Below, piece by piece: positions 1 through 8,783 of a stretch of 18,611 bases of DNA. Source of the stretch: Cylindrotheca closterium (lineage: Eukaryota > Bacillariophyta > Bacillariophyceae > Bacillariales > Bacillariaceae); assembly GCA_933822405.4 (NCBI GenBank), contig CAKOGP040001754.1:1105-19715 (forward strand). Direction: 5' to 3'. Numbering within the stretch: the stretch's first letter is position 1; the number at the start of each line of letters is the position of its first letter. Both the position numbers and the translations under genes were made by a program. The notes below the pieces were generated by a model that worked only from the letters and a program-made list of their open reading frames with translations, had not been told where the DNA came from and ran no database searches.

Positions 1-855
1 AAAGGTCTTCATTAGCATCGATCCCCAGCAAAACTTCACAACCCTCGTCCCTCCATTTTTGAATTTGCTTGCACAGGTCATCGACCAATGCTTTTCGCGG
101 ATCAATCTTACGTTTTATAGAGTTAAAGTATAGACGTTGTTGGGCCCACACGGTCGATTCCCCCGTACCTTCTCTGTTTGGCCTATATGCCGAGACAACC
201 ACCAGATCGCGTGAACCTTTTTGTTGGGCGCGACGACGGCGTCTCGCCTCCTCTCGTTGCTTCATTCGTCGTAACCGAAGGAATCTATCGTGGGCCTTCT
301 GAGATTTCCATTTCTTCTTTTTTGCATCCGTTGTCTGAACCGTAAGAAAGTCCCGTCTCAATTGGGTTGCCTGACGTTTGGCTTGCTTGTATGCCCTTCG
401 TTCAGCTGCCAATGCCACTTCCAGTTCAGCAGTCGTCTTCTTCCACGCGGTGCACAGCCTTGTCTTCTTCATCAGGCGCCGGACCTTTCGGGAGCTCACA
501 CGACATCGCTTGCGTCCTTTAAGGAGTAGCTTCCAGAGACTCAACCGATCCCAGAAGCCCTGCAATTTGGGAGACCAAGGAACCTTGCCAGAGGAGGTAG
601 TGCGACAATCGTCTTCAGCATGCCGCCGTACCATATACATCTGCCGGTGAAGGCAGTTATATTTGCGTGCAAGCGGGGATGACATCTGTCGTCCATTGGA
701 TTCAATGCGCTGATTGAGCTTGGTAAGACGGGACGGGATGTCATACTCCTCGTAACCCAAGTGGGCCAGTTGAAGATAGCGTCTAACCGACCGCTTATCC
801 AAAAGAGTGAGTTTGCGAGGTTTAAAGGTAGACCCCTGGTGGTGGAAGGATCATA
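1..855 (-). pseudogene. LINE-B: rearranged LINE ORF2 fragment, runs off window
   Basis: A reading frame is open for about 283 codons on the minus strand, from just after a TGA at 851-853 to the window edge, with no stop. It is clearly related to LINE-A in this window. The first part (about 840 to 215) matches the basic, alpha-helical linker that follows the endonuclease in LINE-A (16205-16820), with shared motifs such as RSVRxYLQL, KVPWSPKxQGFWDR and MKQREEARRRR. The second part (about 210 to 2) matches the internal endonuclease segment of LINE-A (17095-17310), with motifs LVVVSAYRPN and LGIDANED (catalytic Asp/Asn region). The order is reversed relative to LINE-A, where the endonuclease segment comes first. 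Homology is seen directly by comparing the two translations. That this is a recombinant or scrambled copy is inference. No start codon or complete domain remains, so it is unlikely to be functional. Confidence 0.8.
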
Positions 856-893
856 GCCACAGACATCCACAAGCTTTCCAGAGCGCGAGACGA

Positions 894-1923
894 TCATCGC
901 TTGGGACCCGCAATGAACCCTGTGATATGAGCGACCGATTCGTCAAAGCTGGTCCCCATGGTGGGGGAAGCGATGATCATGTTAATAGCTGTGTCGAGTT
1001 CTCGAGTGACAATCTGATCAATAAGCTTGCGGACTCTGGTTCGCTCGTCAGGTTCTTGGTAGTCATCAAGCTCGGCAAGGAGGAGGAAGCATTCCTTGTG
1101 GTTGCGGGCGTAATCGTCAAATTTCCAGTTGCGTTTTGGTCCTGTGTAGGATAAAGCTAACCAGCGTCTCTCAATTTCGGCGGAGACATTGTTGGTGTAC
1201 TGGGCCCCAAGCCGTGCGGACTTTAGGTCAAGAAATGCAGTTCTTCCGTCCTTTGTTCTGACACAATGCTTGATGTCAGTCCAGTCAACAGTGTCTTTGA
1301 ATAGCGCACTCAAAAGTTTCCAGAGGGTGGTATTGTCAGTGCGAAATGTAGCAACAAAGTCTCCTTGGGCGTTGACAATAGGAGCGCGGGCAATAATTTC
1401 GTCCTCAATTGATGCATAATCGGTTGATGGATCCGGATCAGCTGGGATGGCAGTTGCGACACGAATAGTATAGCTCAAAGGGCAACTGTGGACTCCTTTG
1501 AAAGTTTGTAAGCGATTCTTCAATGGTACGGAACGTTTTGTTCCAGTCGTTGCGGGTGATTTCGATATTGAGGGAGCTTGGTTCGGTCCATTGTTCTTCA
1601 TGATCTCTGTAGATCTCAAGTTCGTCAGTTAGGACAGGGAGGCCAATGGTCTGAATAGCTGGATCGCGAGAGGTGCGGACGCGGTGTTTGAGGAGCCATG
1701 CGACATCAGTGATGTCTTGCTGCACTTGGAACGGGATCGCGTGGCCATTCCCACCGCCTCCTGGGTGTCAAAGGGTCTTGACAAGTTTGCTGACAGTGTC
1801 AGGCTTGATCTTGGTCAGAGTTGCGGTACTGTTGATATTGTGATCGTCCACAATAGTGTCGGCAACGGCTTGAGTCAGTCCGATTCGGACAAAGAGTTGA
1901 CGCAGGATTGCTGGTTCGGCCAT
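894..1923 (-). pseudogene. gag: Broken Gag of a CoDi-type (diatom Ty1/copia) LTR retrotransposon
   Basis: The best start is the ATG at 1921-1923 (AACCATGGC context), beginning MAEPAILRQLF. The frame holds LVKTL, then an in-frame TGA (1768-1770) followed by HPGG, then LKHRVRTSR, DWNKTFRTIEESL, and after a frameshift near 1500, DEIIARAP, LWKLLSALF, RTKDGRTAFLDL, GPKRNWKFDDYARNHKE and DEIDQ-like helices, ending in a TGA at 894-896. This order of motifs (LVKT..PGG, LKHRARTSR, W-x-K-T, IARAP, KxxDGRxA, GxKRxWxFxxYxxxH) is what I recall of Gag proteins of diatom copia elements. It would form capsid-like particles. No zinc knuckle, protease, integrase or RT follows, because LINE-B debris starts at once. 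The two lesions (probable CGA to TGA, and one frameshift) make it a pseudogene. Family assignment is from memory of the pattern, without a search. Confidence 0.72.
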
Positions 1924-2640
1924 GGTTGAATCGGAGATGAGGGCTGGAACTGTTGTTGTTGAGTTTCGTGTTGAAAATGAATTTTCTGTCACCACAGATG
2001 AATTTTGTGTGGGTTTTGGCGAATGATGTGAACGTTTGTTCGGCTTGCGCACAAGTCAACGTATATAAAAACGGATTTATTTTAAACGGTCCTGTGGGCG
2101 TGTTGGCGGATTGGGATCGCTGATATATATAAATTAATCGCAGATCTTTCTCCCTCCAAACGAGCTGCGTATCGACGCGTAGTGCCGGATCTTCCGATCC
2201 AGGTGCTTCGGCTCTCCCTCCAACCTTTGAAAGTGTCCCCTCAAGGTTGGATTTTGTCTGATCTTACACTTCATAGAATGAAATGTATCCTATGCGCACC
2301 TATTGTATGATGGTCGATCATAACAAGGTGTAATTCAGCAATAGGTATCCTGACGTTGACATGTCGGTCAACAGGTCTTTTAAAGTCTCCCACAGACTTG
2401 GACATTTGCCATTGCAGGCAGGTCAGCTGGTGTTGCTATCGAGCAGTACAGCAGCGCTGGGTCTGATAAACTGAGTTAATGTGCCCGTTATTGAACGATA
2501 ACAGAGCGATAAAGGGGTTTGACTAGTTACAGTGTTGTAAAAGGGAGATAATCAAAATTATAAGCTATTGGTTGGCGATAGCCATTCATTCTAGTCCATC
2601 GAGTCAACTCGACACGGGGGATTCAATTCATTACTACTGC
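1924..2640. other. Non-coding stretch upstream of the Gag remnant; possible LTR/leader
   Basis: No convincing gene is present. On the minus strand, which would be the leader side of the Gag, there are AT-rich TATA-like runs near 2060-2066 and 2121-2131. A near-perfect hairpin lies at 2220-2250 (CCAACCTTTGA and TCAAGGTTGG around a 10-nt loop). I could not find a paired LTR, a clear TG...CA boundary or a tRNA primer-binding site. The idea that part of this is a 5' LTR is inference from position only. Confidence 0.4.
2220..2250. repeat. Inverted repeat (stem-loop)
   Basis: The arms CCAACCTTTGA (2220-2230) and TCAAGGTTGG (2241-2250) are complementary with one bulged base and a 10-nt loop. It sits upstream of the Gag remnant on its transcribed strand. 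The function is unknown. Confidence 0.55.
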
Positions 2641-2655
2641 CAAAAATTTGGCAGT
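2636..2655. repeat. 20-bp palindrome at the left edge of the array
   Basis: ACTGCCAAA and TTTGGCAGT are perfect inverted 9-mers with a 2-nt spacer. The right arm is the start of the homology shared by all units; the left arm is specific to unit 1. It marks the left boundary of the tandem array. Confidence 0.7.
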
Positions 2656-2719
2656 ATTTTTTACGGTACCGTTGCTCGCTTACTTTGTAACATGCTATGT
2701 GACATTTTCAAACAGAAAT

Positions 2720-2860
2720 ATTACTCTTTGCCATAAATATTCGTGTCGTACCATAAGTAATTTTCAGGCAGGATATCCATCGCTCAAACAAAAAAGTTAC
2801 TTTTTGCCTTAAATATTACATCGTATCATAAGTAACTTTCTGACAGTATATATTCATCAC
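2720..2860 (+). repeat. Direct sub-repeats in the head of each unit
   Basis: Two diverged ~64-bp copies occur in tandem with a short spacer: TTACTCTTTGCCATAAATAT at 2721 onward, and TTACTTTTTGCCTTAAATAT at 2797 onward. Each continues through a CGTNNNATAAGTAA-like stretch to a CAGGCAG or GACAGTA end. The same pair recurs in unit 2 (from 4069 and 4146) and unit 3. They lie between the unit head and its ORF, so they could be binding sites or promoter repeats. Confidence 0.7.
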
Positions 2861-2922
2861 AAGACAGTATTATTCATCCACAATACAAAAATTACACTTT
2901 CTCGATCCTTCTTCTTTGAGAG

Positions 2923-3635
2923 ATGCAGGGTCAAACAACTGCAGAAGAACAAGCAAATATGGACAGTGACGTCGTGATGGAGGAAGCAGCAGCCAATAAC
3001 GACCATTCCGACGCTGGAAGGAGGCGCTTTGCACCACCAGAAGACTAGGCTACTTGGCATTGGTATGCCATCAGATAATCCACAGTGCCGCCCATACATT
3101 GCTGCCTGATATACAACAACCAGCCAAAAAAGGAGGGACGACCAGTTGACGATTGATGAGGCTATTATTGTAGACGGTTATGGGGGCGCTGGTATTGGTG
3201 GAGGCGTGGTTGCAGGGAACTCAACTTAGGAGACTTGTGCTTCCAAAGCATCCAGATAAGTATCCAGCAACTGCAACAACAATTTAGCAACGTTGCTGCT
3301 CGATCTCATACAAATGCTTCAGATTTGAAGGCCTACATCCTGCATCGTGAACGAATTCTAAACAACAACATTCGTGCTTTTGGCGGAACAATTGAAGGTG
3401 GCTTGCGAATCCAACTCCAACAAGCAAATACTGGCCGCAGACTACTACACTACCACTTCCAGCAAGAGGAGCAAATGCAGATGTTAGTCCCATTGTAGTT
3501 GCGAACATGGCTATTCTATCGGGCAATCCCAGGTCGTTAAACGAACTTTGGCAGGAGTATCAGCATGGGATTGCTGGTCGGAAGCCTGCACGTTTTTTCA
3601 CGGCTAGAGAACGAAAATCTTCCAGTCAAATCTAG
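2923..3635 (+). pseudogene. Unit 1: decayed GCR1_C-like ORF
   Basis: The unit holds pieces of one protein in shifting frames. An ATG ORF at 2923-3048 encodes 41 aa (acidic, MQGQTTAEEQ start, ending RRRFAPPED). A middle piece at about 3238-3498 has LQQQFSNVAAR and NNNIRAFGGTIEGGLRIQLQQ. A C-terminal piece at 3507-3635 has LNELWQEYQHGIAGRKPARF followed by FTARER. The last segment resembles the GCR1_C DNA-binding domain, with its (S/T)hxxLWxEYxxGhxGxKPA pattern, known from fungal Gcr1 and from Crypton tyrosine-recombinase transposons. The NNNIRxFGG stretch usually precedes this domain in stramenopile relatives, as I recall. No recombinase domain is visible. A TATATA at 2849-2855 lies ~70 bp upstream of the ATG. 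Unrecognised introns rather than decay are possible, but no clean GT-AG set joins the frames. Confidence 0.55.
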
Positions 3636-3838
3636 TGTAACAGTTGCATTAGTTTTATGAATATGGTTTACATAGTATGCTGTGCTCTTATGTAGAGATA
3701 TTGTAGAAGGAAAGTTCACTGGTATGTTGTCTTGTTCGATTTTCCTCTTTGATGTGTTTCCAGTTTGTTCGGTTTGGGTGAGCATTTTGATTGGCTGGAA
3801 ATGTGCAGCTGGCTAGAAAGGTGCGACATGAGTACATA

Positions 3839-3924
3839 GTGTACCATGTTATACGAGTAACATAATGCGTACACATAGATCGACGGTATTACCACATTAT
3901 ATGTGGAATGTTACGAAAGTAACA
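3839..3924 (+). repeat. Cluster of inverted repeats near the unit 3' end
   Basis: Three palindromic structures follow one another in unit 1, and again in unit 2. (a) GTGTAC (3839-3844) pairs with GTACAC (3869-3874) around a nested TGTTA/TAACA pair. (b) CCACAT (3892-3897) pairs with ATGTGG (3901-3906) across a 3-nt loop. (c) TGTTAC (3909-3914) pairs with GTAACA (3919-3924) across a GAAA loop. Unit 3 keeps the nested inner pair but has lost the outer right arm of (a) and all of (b) and (c). Hairpins near element ends are typical of several DNA transposon classes, but no class is proven here. Confidence 0.75.
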
Positions 3925-4269
3925 TAAATACGGTACCGTTGCTCAAAATACATATAAATTTCGAGTCATCTGTGTCAAACGCACCAATACTTATGCCTTT
4001 TTGGCAGTATTTTTGACGGTACCGTTGCTCGCTTTGTAACATGCCACGCAACATTTTGAAACAGAAATGTTACTCTTTGCCATAAATATTCGTGTCGTAC
4101 CATAAGTAATTTTCAGGCAGGATATCCATCGCTCAAACAAAAAAGGTTACTTTTCGCCTTAAATATTATATCGTATCAGTAACTTTCTGACAGTATATAT
4201 TCATCACAAGACAGTATTATTCATCCACAATACAAAAATTACACTTTCTCGATCCTTCTTCTTTGAGAG

Positions 4270-4982
4270 ATGCAGGGTCAAACAACTGCAGAAGAACAAG
4301 CAAATATGGACAGTGACGTCGTGATGGAGGAAGCAGCAGCCAATAACGACCATTCCGACGCTGGAAGGAGGCGCTTTGCACCACCAGAAGACTAGGCTAC
4401 TTGGCATTGGTATGCCATCAGATAATCCACAGTGCCGCCCATACATTGCTGCCTGATATACAACAACCAGCCAAAAAAGGAGGGACGACCAGTTGACGAT
4501 TGATGAGGCTATTATTGTAGACGGTTATGGGGGCGCTGGTATTGGTGGAGGCGTGGTTGCAGGGAACTCAACTTAGGAGACTTGTGCTTCCAAAGCATCC
4601 AGATAAGTATCCAGCAACTGCAACAACAATTTAGCAACGTTGCTGCTCGATCTCATACAAATGCTTCAGATTTGAAGGCCTACATCCTGCATCGTGAACG
4701 AATTCTAAACAACAACATTCGTGCTTTTGGCGGAACAATTGAAGGTGGCTTGCGAATCCAACTCCAACAAGCAAATACTGGCCGCAGACTACTACACTAC
4801 CACTTCCAGCAAGAGGAGCAAATGCAGATGTTAGTCCCATTGTAGTTGCGAACATGGCTATTCTATCGGGCAATCCCAGGTCGTTAAACGAACTTTGGCA
4901 GGAGTATCAGCATGGGATTGCTGGTCGGAAGCCTGCACGTTTTTTCACGGCTAGAGAACGAAAATCTTCCAGTCAAATCTAG
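4270..4982 (+). pseudogene. Unit 2: decayed GCR1_C-like ORF
   Basis: This is the same arrangement as unit 1, shifted by 1347 bp: the 41-aa ATG ORF is at 4270-4395, the FGGTIEGG piece at about 4585-4845, and the LWQEYQHGIAGRKPA piece at 4854-4982. The frame breaks are identical to unit 1, so they predate amplification of the array or are shared splicing signals. Confidence 0.55.
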
Positions 4983-5618
4983 TGTAACAGTTGCATTAGT
5001 TTTATGAATATGGTTTACATAGTATGCTGTGCTCTTATGTAGAGATATTGTAGAAGGAAAGTTCACTGGTATGTTGTCTTGTTCGATTTTCCTCTTTGAT
5101 GTGTTTCCAGTTTGTTCGGTTTGGGTGAGCATTTTGATTGGCTGGAAATGTGCAGCTGGCTAGAAAGGTGCGACATGAGTACATAGTGTACCATGTTATA
5201 CGAGTAACATAATGCGTACACATAGATCGACGGTATTACCACATTATATGTGGAATGTTACGAAAGTAACATAAATACGGTACCGTTGCTCAAAATACAT
5301 ATGAATTTCGAGTCATCTGTGTCAAACGCACTGTTACTGTTGCCTTTTTGGCAGTATTTTTGACGGTACCGTTGCTCGCTTTGTAACATGCCACGCAACA
5401 TTTTCAAACAGAAATGTTACTCTTTGCCATAAATATTCGTGTCGTACCATAAGTAATTTTCAGGCAGGATATCCATCGCTCAAACAAAAAAGTTACTTTT
5501 CGCCTTAAATATTCTATCGTATCATAAGTAACTTTCTGACAGTATATATTCATCACAAGACAGTATTATTCATCCACAATACAAAAATTACACTTTCTCG
5601 ATCCTTCTTCTTTGAGAG

Positions 5619-6331
5619 ATGCAGGGTCAAACAACTGCAGAAGAACAAGCAAATATGGACAGTGACGTCGTGATGGAGGAAGCAGCAGCCAATAACGACC
5701 ATTCCGACGCTGGAAGGAGGCGCTTTGCACCACCAGAAGACTAGGCTACTTGGCATTGGTATGCCATCAGATAATCCACAGTGCCGCCCATACATTGCTG
5801 CCTGATATACAACAACCAGCCAAAAAAGGAGGGACGACCAGTTGACGATTGATGAGGCTATTATTGTAGACGGTTATGGGGGCGCTGGTATTGGTGGAGG
5901 CGTGGTTGCAGGGAACTCAACTTAGGAGACTTGTGCTTCCAAAGCATCCAGATAAGTATCCAGCAACTGCAACAACAATTTAGCAACGTTGCTGCTCGAT
6001 CTCATACAAATGCTTCAGATTTGAAGGCCTACATCCTGCATCGTGAACGAATTCTAAACAACAACATTCGTGCTTTTGGCGGAACAATTGAAGGTGGCTT
6101 GCGAATCCAACTCCAACAAGCAAATACTGGCCGCAGACTACTACACTACCACTTCCAGCAAGAGGAGCAAATGCAGATGTTAGTCCCATTGTAGTTGCGA
6201 ACATGGCTATTCTATCGGGCAATCCCAGGTCGTTAAACGAACTTTGGCAGGAGTATCAGCATGGGATTGCTGGTCGGAAGCCTGCACGTTTTTTCACGGC
6301 TAGAGAACGAAAATCTTCCAGTCAAATCTAG
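5619..6331 (+). pseudogene. Unit 3: decayed GCR1_C-like ORF
   Basis: This is the same arrangement again, shifted by 1349 bp from unit 2: the 41-aa ATG ORF is at 5619-5744 and the GCR1_C-like piece at 6203-6331. The coding-derived part is unchanged, although the unit is truncated further downstream at ~6579. Confidence 0.55.
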
Positions 6332-6579
6332 TGTAACAGTTGCATTAGTTTTATGAATATGGTTTACATAGTATGCTGTGCTCTTATGTAGAGATATTGT
6401 AGAAGGAAAGTTCACTGGTATGTTGTCTTGTTCGATTTTCCTCTTTGATGTGTTTCCAGTTTGTTCGGTTTGGGTGAGCATTTTGATTGGCTGGAAATGT
6501 GCAGCTGGCTAGAAAGGTGCGACATGAGTACATAGTGTACCATGTTATACGAGTAACATAGATCGACGGTATTACCACA

Positions 6580-6956
6580 GTACCAGTCGAAAACCTGTAC
6601 TCGTTCGTGAGCAATTCTCGTTCGTAAAACGGCAAAATCACCCCTTCGCAGTCGTCGAGCATGAAGAACAAGGTTTCATAAAAATCCAAGCACATCGACT
6701 GAATGCCTATTATTTAATTAGTCTACATGCTGATTGGCTACTTTTCCTATGGTGTTCCAGTAGGGTATCTCGGTTGGCCAATTTTGGAAAAAGGAGCGGG
6801 GATGATGAACAAAAATCGGTACCGGTACCAATACGATACGATATAGCTGGTCCCAACTAATGGGGGATATTTTGCATCCCCGAAAGTGAGATGTGAGACT
6901 GGACCGATCACAGCAACAACATATCCACTTGACAGAGGGGATTGATTCTCGGGACA
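6580..6956. other. Intergenic region with the UNC50 upstream sequence
   Basis: No gene is seen. The stretch between the truncated array and the UNC50 start contains an inverted CCAAT-like ATTGG at 6732-6736. It also has a 12-bp palindrome GGTACCGGTACC at 6818-6829, followed by the short repeat AATACGATACGATA. The GGTACC core also occurs at the ends of the tandem units. Any promoter role is inferred from position only. Confidence 0.4.
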
Positions 6957-7844
6957 ATGGCGGAAAGTGCTCGTCAGCGATTGACTGTGCCACCAGGTGC
7001 AGATTCCCTTGGATCAATGCGAAAATCGGGAGCTATCGCCCAAAGATCGTCTCAATCTCGACAGTCTCAGTACCTTTCCAGGTTGACTGATTTTCAGCAA
7101 ATGGATATCCAGAGTGCATTGGATCAAATGAAGACTCTTCTGTCCACTCGTCCACATGTAGTGTACAAGACTTCCTATTATCGAAAGCAAACGAAGAATC
7201 ACTGGGCACGGGATGATCCCGCATTTGTTGCCCTCCAATTTGTATTTCTTGTGATTTCAAGTGTTGCCTATTCCATCGCATTTCGGGCACCATTCACAGG
7301 AGTGATCTCTTTCATGCTGTATTCCATTTTCCTGCACTGGCTAGCGACTGGCTTTATTGTAGCTGCAATTGGACGAGAAATTGCTAATCGGCATTTGACG
7401 GATCATAAGTCGTCCAGTCATGTTCGGCAGACAGTGGAATGGCTGTACGCATTCGATATTCATTGCAATGCTTTCTTCCCAGTCTTCGTACTACTCTGTA
7501 AGTCATTTCTACATCACAACATGTGGTATCTACAAACTTCGAGTTTGAAAAAATTTCTTACTCTCTTTAACATAGACGGGGTTCAATTTTTCATGCTCCC
7601 TCTTGTTCTGGGAAAATCATTGTTTGCAATGGTCGTCAGCAATACATTATATGCTGCGGCGTTTTCTTGGTACTGGTACATTACACATCTCGGATACCGC
7701 GCCCTTCCGTTTCTGTCACAGACGGAAGTTTTCCTTTTCCCCATCGCGGCGATTGGATTAGTCTATATACTGAATTTGGTTGGTTACCCTTTTGGGTTAG
7801 GCTGGAATGCGTCTCGAATTCTGACGCATCTTTATTTTGATTAA
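6957..7844 (+). CDS. UNC50: UNC50 family Golgi membrane protein, one intron (7498-7575)
   Basis: UNC50 proteins (UNC-50/GMH1) are multi-pass Golgi/ER membrane proteins conserved across eukaryotes. They are linked to ARF-GEF recruitment and receptor trafficking. The start is the ATG at 6957 (GACAATGG context); the frame is open upstream only to a TTG at 6942. The spliced product is 269 aa, close to the ~260 aa of animal homologues. It has a Ser/Gln-rich basic N-terminus (1-42), the QMDIQSAL segment (48-55), and the family signature YRKQTKNHWARDDPAF (75-90). Then come about five hydrophobic spans (near 91-108, 113-138, 170-190, 193-218 and 232-253), with EWLYAFDIHCNAFFP (161-175) and LGYRALPFL (219-227) between them. 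The GT-AG intron of 78 bp splits codon 181; removing it joins NAFFPVFVLLY to GVQFFMLP and restores the family alignment. Identification is strong from motifs. It is the only intact conserved gene here. Confidence 0.93.
   Translation: MAESARQRLTVPPGADSLGSMRKSGAIAQRSSQSRQSQYLSRLTDFQQMDIQSALDQMKTLLSTRPHVVYKTSYYRKQTKNHWARDDPAFVALQFVFLVISSVAYSIAFRAPFTGVISFMLYSIFLHWLATGFIVAAIGREIANRHLTDHKSSSHVRQTVEWLYAFDIHCNAFFPVFVLLCKSFLHHNMWYLQTSSLKKFLTLFNIDGVQFFMLPLVLGKSLFAMVVSNTLYAAAFSWYWYITHLGYRALPFLSQTEVFLFPIAAIGLVYILNLVGYPFGLGWNASRILTHLYFD
7498..7575 (+). other. 78-bp intron of the UNC50 gene
   Basis: The donor is GTAAGT at 7498 and the acceptor is AACATAG ending at 7575, preceded by a pyrimidine-rich stretch (TTTCTTACTCTCTTTAAC). 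The length is a multiple of three and it contains no in-frame stop, so the unspliced frame stays open and would add 26 residues. The extra residues fall inside a membrane span conserved in UNC50 proteins, so splicing is the expected state. Confidence 0.85.
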
Positions 7845-8783
7845 TCTTCTTTATCATAGTGGTTATCACTATACTTATCTTTCCTCTCTCCTGTAGTTTG
7901 TATTTGGGACTGCAAACAATGCGTAATAGGGAGACGGAGAACAATAGGTGGCTTTGGCGTAATCTACTGTAATTTACTGCAACTCTTCCTTTGTAATAGT
8001 GAGCGCACGCTTCCTAGGAAGTGCGCAAAAAGGCGAGAAAAATTTTGCAAGGAGGTAAATGGAGTTTTACATTGATTTTCGACGGCGAAGCAATTTGACA
8101 TGGTTATCGTGCTCAAATAAGCTCAAATCTGGATAAACCTGTTGAGATAACCCTGGAAACTACTCCTACGGGCTGGTGGAACATGGTAAGGCCGAAAGAA
8201 GTGGCGAAATATGTCTTGAGGTTACGAAAATAGCATTTTTTTAGTTTCTGAAAATCGATGGTGTTCCAGTTTGGTTTCTCTACTGTCTTTGTAATTGCCT
8301 CTAGTCTACCGCAGCACACTCAATATTTGAATTCAATGCATTTACTATAGATTGGTAGCAAATGTTTTTGCTTGAAAGTTATTGTAGGCTTCTCCGCAAT
8401 GCATTCTTTGACCGATCGTGAAAGCTGCAAAATCGACTTTCTGCTTAAATAAGCTCAATAAGCTCAATATGGCGAATCTTGTTGCAATAATCCTGGAATC
8501 TATACTTGGATACTAGATCTAATAGACAATTTTCCAACAAGGCTGTTGGGAGGTCACAATCCACCATCAATATGCCGTTGTCAACGGTTTCGGAAATCAA
8601 ATTTTTTCTAACGACTGACTCAACTCACTCGTTCGATCCTAAAAAAAAACGAACCGCAGTCCATTGGGTTCGCTGCAACACAACACAGCGACACCATAAC
8701 TTTCTTCGAACCTCTGTTGTGATACCTCCTGCACCAACGGATCACGTGATCAACACTTGGAGCTAGTCGAATAGTTTTTAAGG
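7845..8783. other. Intergenic region between UNC50 and the split ORF
   Basis: No supported gene. Two diverged direct repeats are visible: GCTCAAATAAGCTCAA at 8113-8128, continuing through CCTGGAAACTACT, and GCTTAAATAAGCTCAA near 8443, continuing through CCTGGAATCTATAC. They are about 60 bp long each and roughly three-quarters identical by eye. A 12-bp palindrome GATCACGTGATC (8740-8751, with an E-box CACGTG core) lies ~33 bp before the next ATG. The function is unknown. Confidence 0.45.

Larger units (their letters stand above)
2640..6579 (+). repeat. Tandem array of three ~1.35 kb units
   Basis: Three head-to-tail units start near 2646, 3996 and 5343, judged by the shared TTTGGCAGTA landmark (2647, 4000 and 5347). 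Internal landmarks repeat at spacings of 1347 and 1349 bp, and the inner ~1 kb (about 2860-3870 and its copies) looks essentially identical in all three. The first ~150 bp of unit 1 is more diverged than the heads of units 2 and 3. Unit 3 is truncated: it loses the ~12 bp ATGCGTACACAT-like segment and ends at GGTATTACCACA (~6579), missing the ~100-bp tail seen at 3898-3996. A 13-bp motif, GGTACCGTTGCTC, occurs at the head (2665, 4018, 5365) and tail (3932, 5279) of units. Whether this is a mobile element array or a satellite-like expansion is unresolved. Confidence 0.92.

Noticed and set aside
541..897. 118-aa minus-strand ORF
   Set aside because: The frame is wrong; the homology with LINE-A lies in another frame that is open from 850 to 2.
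2857..3099. 80-aa minus-strand ORF repeated in all three units
   Set aside because: It is antisense to the 41-aa start of the GCR1_C-like remnant; its presence in three copies only reflects the duplicated DNA.
3537..3876. Minus-strand ORFs of 62-103 aa at the unit 3' end, also in units 2 and 3
   Set aside because: No family resemblance, AT-rich composition, antisense to the remnant's end; repeated because the unit is repeated.
2640..6579. CRISPR-like or LTR interpretation of the repeats
   Set aside because: Units are over 1.3 kb, head-to-tail and contiguous, with no spacers, no internal pol region, and no TG...CA boundaries found.
6942..6956. Upstream start for UNC50 at 6942
   Set aside because: The codon there is TTG; the ATG at 6957 has a good context and gives a normal family length.
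7014..7293. Minus-strand ORFs opposite the UNC50 N-terminus
   Set aside because: Shadows of a strongly supported gene; no recognisable motif.
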